In this document: one piece after another, positions 33,904-37,356 of the stretch
Position numbering within the stretch: the stretch's first letter is position 1
Layout of the letters: each line of letters opens with the position of its first letter
NCBI RefSeq assembly: GCF_000003605.2
Contig: NW_003150759.1
Span: forward strand, 157,177-194,532
From: Saccoglossus kowalevskii
Lineage: Eukaryota > Hemichordata > Enteropneusta > Harrimaniidae
Direction of reading: 5' to 3'
DNA length: 37,356 nt
The notes under the pieces: generated by a model
The model's database searches: none
Seen by the model: only the letters and a program-made list of their open reading frames with translations
Told to the model about the DNA's origin: nothing
Position numbers and translations under genes: made by a program

Positions 33904-35585
33904 CCGTTTAAAATGTCATCATCTAAGCCAACTACGTACAAGTGCTAGGATTTCTCCGTACCAAAACACTCAAATGAAATAAATATGATGGTGTAAATAC
34001 TTTACCTTGCCTTTGATTGTTACTTTCACTGAAAAAAAATAGGAAACTTTAATTTGTTGTAGTATATATCACACACGATTTGCTTTCTCATCATTCTCAC
34101 TCCATATATGGTGTTTTGCTGATGTTACATAGCCTTAAATGTGCTATAAAAGGTTGTTAAAATAGACTATTGACGGTTTCCGGTGCAAGTGATATTCTGT
34201 CCGACCGTGACGTCAGCAGCTTGCAGCCTCGTTCGTTTATTGTATCGTGCATACAAACAAATGCGCAAAATTAATGCAACTTTTCCAGGATTTCGTGGTG
34301 TTTCAAATCTACTTCGATTAAAATGTTAACATGCAATTTTACTAAATAATATTATTGGATGTAGTTCAAGTTTAACGTCTCACGCCTTTGATGTCAAATA
34401 TCGTGAAACACAACACAGTATGAAATTTCAGTTTGGATATCCCATTTTTTGTTTAGTAAGCCAAATGTTTTTTTTTCTGTGTTTTTTTCCGTATAATAAG
34501 AGGTAAAGAAGAGAGCTCGGCGACACGGTGGAAGAAAATAAGGTGTAAGACCTAACAAACAAAATTGTGCTGTCAAAGGAAATACAAATCAGCCGGGTAT
34601 TGCGCCGCAGCAGAAGATGCAGTTGGAAAATGGTAGCTGATGCTTTAAATTCACGCTCTGAATGTGAATTGCAATTAATCATCCAATTATTTGTGTGTGT
34701 TGTCGCTGATTCATTGTATTAAATAAACTATTCGGTGTGCGTACTTGAAAATTAAAATGAAAGTATTAAAAAATAATCTTCAATGAATTGTAAAGTTATA
34801 ATATTGAGAAAATACACTTAAAGTGATAGGTATATAATTTTTATTTAGAGGGAGATTTTAGTGATTATTGCTCTCAATAGACTGACCTCTATAATTGTAA
34901 CCATTCATGTTATTGCTTACACCATAGGCTTTACGGTTTTCTTCATCATTTAAATATTTGCTGAAAAGAGAATAGTTGTTGCTATGACTACAACGTAATA
35001 TAACACCAAGACAAATACGTTCCGGGCAAATATATTTTTGTTTGATGCAAATGCATCCTGGCACATCTACCCATGATGCATCACGGCATTATACGGGCTG
35101 TCATCGAAAGTGAGCTGTCCGTTACAGTATGTATGTCTACGTAAACATTATCACAATGCAAAACAAACAAACAAAATCTGAGAAGAGTGAACATGTGGAA
35201 ATATAAGAGTAAAAATGATCTTCACCAGGTCAGACATTCACAGACCTAGAAGTATGAAAATATGATAATAATATAAAAAAAAAACATTTTTTGACTAAAA
35301 ACTCAATATTGACTCAAATTTTGTCTGTCGGCTCCAAAATCCAGAAATATTTAAAAATATTAAAAAAGTGCGGAAAAATTTGGGCTAAGATTTCTGTTGG
35401 TGAAAAGGTTAGAAAAGAGAATATCGCACCAAGTTCAGACAACATTTAACACCCCAAATTCAAAGGATTATCCTTTTTTAAATACGACATATTATTCATA
35501 GTTTAGTAGTTTATGTATTTATATTTTTTTTATGAAAAACATCAGCAAATATAATAAGAGTTGTTCAAGTTTTTATGATGTTTAT
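33904..35585. other. Non-coding stretch, no gene seen
   Basis: AT-rich sequence of 1.7 kb with only short featureless open frames. Confidence 0.5.
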
Positions 35586-35688
35586 TTAAAGGGAGGATCG
35601 TTACCTGCGCATGCGTCATAACGTGTCATTGTTTACAAACAAGCGTCTACTCATGAGCCTTTGTGATTTTGCGTGTGTTGTTATCGTC
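35586..35688 (-). mobile_element. MITE family A, copy 10 (one end missing)
   Basis: A minus-strand copy from TTAAAGGGAGGATCGTTACC to GTTATCGTC, where it stops; the whole TCGCTTGGGAC... terminal repeat is absent. It also lacks the AGATGGCCATAG block after GCGTCA. It breaks off close to where copy 9 has its deletion. Confidence 0.85.
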
Positions 35689-35775
35689 ACATATAGTACA
35701 TTTTTGCCACAGAAGCCATATTCATGATTTGTGATTACACACATGACAGGGCTGCGTTATCCTGGCGTCAAGCAG

Positions 35776-36007
35776 GCTCGGACGAACACAAGCACCTGTG
35801 GACCTTCCCCCAAGTCGGCGATTAATTTGTTTTTGTAGTTGAAATAAAATAAAAATAATCCCCTGTAACTGCGAAATCACTCCGTCGAGGTGATTTCGCG
35901 CTAACACCTCCATTTCGCAAATTCTTTTATTTTTATAAATTATTTAAACTACAAAAACAAATTAATCGCCCGACTGCGCCAGTCTATTGATGGGTGTCCG
36001 TACGAGC
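35776..36007. mobile_element. Nested palindromic element E
   Basis: Three nested inverted repeats share one centre. Outer: GCTCGGACGAACAC (35776-35789) against GTGTCCGTACGAGC (35994-36007), 12 of 14. Middle: about 45-bp arms starting 35814 and ending 35974 (ATTAATTTGTTTTTGTAG against CTACAAAAACAAATTAAT). Central: GCGAAATCAC (35871-35880) against GTGATTTCGC (35890-35899), perfect, 9-base loop. The whole strand could fold into one long arm. A foldback-type MITE is the simplest reading; target duplications are not clear. Confidence 0.75.
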
Positions 36008-36671
36008 GACACGACACTATAAAGGTTGGTAACGGCTAGAAAACGGCTCACATCGCATGTAACCCATATAAAAAACAAAAATACATAAATAGGATATACA
36101 TTTTCAAAAAAAGAATATCCGATTTCGTATTCCTGATCTCAGTAAAGAGATAGTGGTCTACAGGAATGGTACTGGCGGCACATTCCTAAAATTTCCCAAC
36201 GGCAGTAGAAGGAAATTCAATACAGTCAACTCTGTTACTTTCATCATGTTGTTTGTATAAATACGCCAGGATTATTCTTACCTGTGTAAACAATGTGCTG
36301 CACTGAAAAACTCTGTTCGACTAAGATACATTGCGTGGCCAGGCTCCTCAACATCTGGAAGTGTCCGCGACATCTCGTATCGATTCAGTATATGTATACA
36401 GCCACGTTGCCTTCGTATTGCTTCGTTGGTCTATGTGTATTGTTGCGTGTAACTTTGACTTCATCTGGCTGATAAATATAGCATGCGTTAACCACTCACG
36501 TGGCTTTGTATCCGTTAATCTCTCTCTCTCTCCGTGAGCCAGTGCACTAGTCTATTAATAACGCAACCGTATTGACATTTTTATTAATTTTGAATAGAAC
36601 ATAGTCAAATGCTATTCTAAAGAAAATATGATTTAAACAAAAATATGAATGCATCGACCAATCAGACTCGT
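36008..36671. other. Non-coding stretch, no gene seen
   Basis: Includes a short CT microsatellite (about 36520-36531). No supported gene. Confidence 0.5.
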
Positions 36672-36731
36672 TAATATAATATAATATAATATAATATAAT
36701 ATAATATAATATAATATAATATAATATAATA
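36672..36731. repeat. (TATAA)n pentanucleotide array
   Basis: About twelve uninterrupted pentamer units directly before the LINE 5' UTR. Confidence 0.95.
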
Positions 36732-36734
36732 CAA

Positions 36735-37356
36735 TCGGGTGAACGCGGTGCTTTTCAGCGCTCCCCGATTTTCTGCCTGTTTTGCGTTTTTGCGCTCGTT
36801 GTGCGCCCGTGTTTCTACACAGCTGTATATATAGTGTGTCTACCTTTTGCGTGAGTAATTTATAGTTGTTGTTTTCGTTATTAGTGTGGGTTTTGGAGTG
36901 TTTTTGCCTTTGCCTTGGCAAGGTGGTCGGCAACCAAGATGGCTGCCGCTCACACAAGGCCACCGTCAACACCAACAGGTCACCTTACTAGAAACCATGC
37001 GGTACGGTGTGAAAACATTGATGGCATTCCTGTTGAAACTTATGTGGAGTCGGTTGCAGATTTAGTCGGGGCCAGTAATATTGTGGCTGCATCCCGTATG
37101 AACCGATCGGTTATTGTCTTTTTAAATAAGGTTACATGGGTCGACATGGTTTCTGCCGCTGGCCTTGACATTGGAGACCTCCATGTTTCTGTTGAACCTC
37201 TTGAACCCTCTACAAAAATTGTGCTATCAAATGTTCCCCCTTTTTTACCTGACAATTTTATTACAGATGCCTTAGCTAAATACGGGCGTGTCATGAGCGC
37301 GGTGCGAGCGATCCCACTCGGGTGCAAAAGACCAGCACTGAAACATGTAAAGTCTT
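36735..37356 (+). mobile_element. 5' end of a Tx1-like LINE (continues past the window)
   Basis: After the TATAA array the composition changes abruptly to a more GC-rich leader of about 200 bases (36735-36938), then ORF1. The element is therefore a copy with an intact 5' region, and at most its first 620 bases are visible. The ORF1 type puts it in or near the Tx1 group of L1-like non-LTR retrotransposons. The reverse transcriptase ORF would lie to the right of the window. Confidence 0.82.
36939..37356 (+). CDS. LINE ORF1 protein, N-terminal part (Tx1-like)
   Basis: An open frame of 139 codons from ATG 36939 to the window edge with no stop. The protein begins MAAAHTRPPSTPTGHL; residues 22-90 form a compact domain (ENIDGIPVETYVESVADLVG, then RMNRSVIVFLNK). 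A KIVLSNVPPFLPDNF segment at 93-107 looks like the first strand and loop of an RRM-type fold. The stretch IPLGCKRPALKHVKS at 125-139 matches the LGCK-x-P-x-LKHV pattern typical of ORF1 proteins of Tx1-type LINEs, in which an FRRQ motif and zinc knuckles usually follow. Such proteins bind the element RNA. The start is chosen as the first in-frame ATG after the leader; no break is seen in the visible part. Confidence 0.85.
   Translation, partial: MAAAHTRPPSTPTGHLTRNHAVRCENIDGIPVETYVESVADLVGASNIVAASRMNRSVIVFLNKVTWVDMVSAAGLDIGDLHVSVEPLEPSTKIVLSNVPPFLPDNFITDALAKYGRVMSAVRAIPLGCKRPALKHVKS

Noticed and set aside
37040-37327. 95-codon minus-strand open frame
   Set aside because: It is the antisense shadow of the LINE ORF1 on the + strand.

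Overview
This is an animal genome window, AT-rich and almost entirely non-coding. It has one convincing spliced host gene, the start of one LINE, and many short non-autonomous repeats. The Tx1-type LINE ORF1 at the right edge, the spliced single-exon coding region and the dense small inverted-repeat elements suggest a marine invertebrate, possibly a mollusc or other lophotrochozoan. The sequence does not fix the species.

Layout: 1-607 is a GTAA/ATAA microsatellite. From 608 to about 24400 there is no gene I can support, only scattered MITEs (families A, B and C below), small hairpins, and one promoter-like patch with a strong splice donor near 2904-3149. A 50-base assembly gap lies at 23597-23646. 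A patch with CRE-, CCAAT- and ETS-like motifs (24464-24948) precedes a clear 3' splice site (26038) and a 439-codon open exon (26058-27377) encoding an unrecognised, basic, probably disordered protein. From 28 to 36 kb the sequence is again repeat-rich. The window ends in the 5' UTR and ORF1 of a Tx1-like LINE lying directly after a (TATAA)n tract.

Repeat families. A: a roughly 160-bp MITE with TTAA (or TA) flanks, about ten copies plus one fragment, in both orientations; several copies carry a perfect NRF1-type motif in one terminal repeat. B: a roughly 200-225-bp MITE with ends of the type ATGGCCGCCGAGAT, three copies. C: a roughly 130-bp MITE whose ends resemble those of A, three copies plus two fragments, two of which adjoin a separate 170-bp repeat D. 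One C/D segment sits between two 81-bp direct repeats.

The most interesting signal is a set of five tiny palindromic inserts (19-32 bp). Each starts with CA and ends with TG, each is an almost perfect hairpin, and each is bracketed by a 7-bp direct repeat (three pairs match 7/7, one 6/7, one 5/7). Their stem sequences differ while self-complementarity is kept. They behave like the smallest possible transposed units or like scars of a hairpin-forming element, and no class I can name explains them fully.
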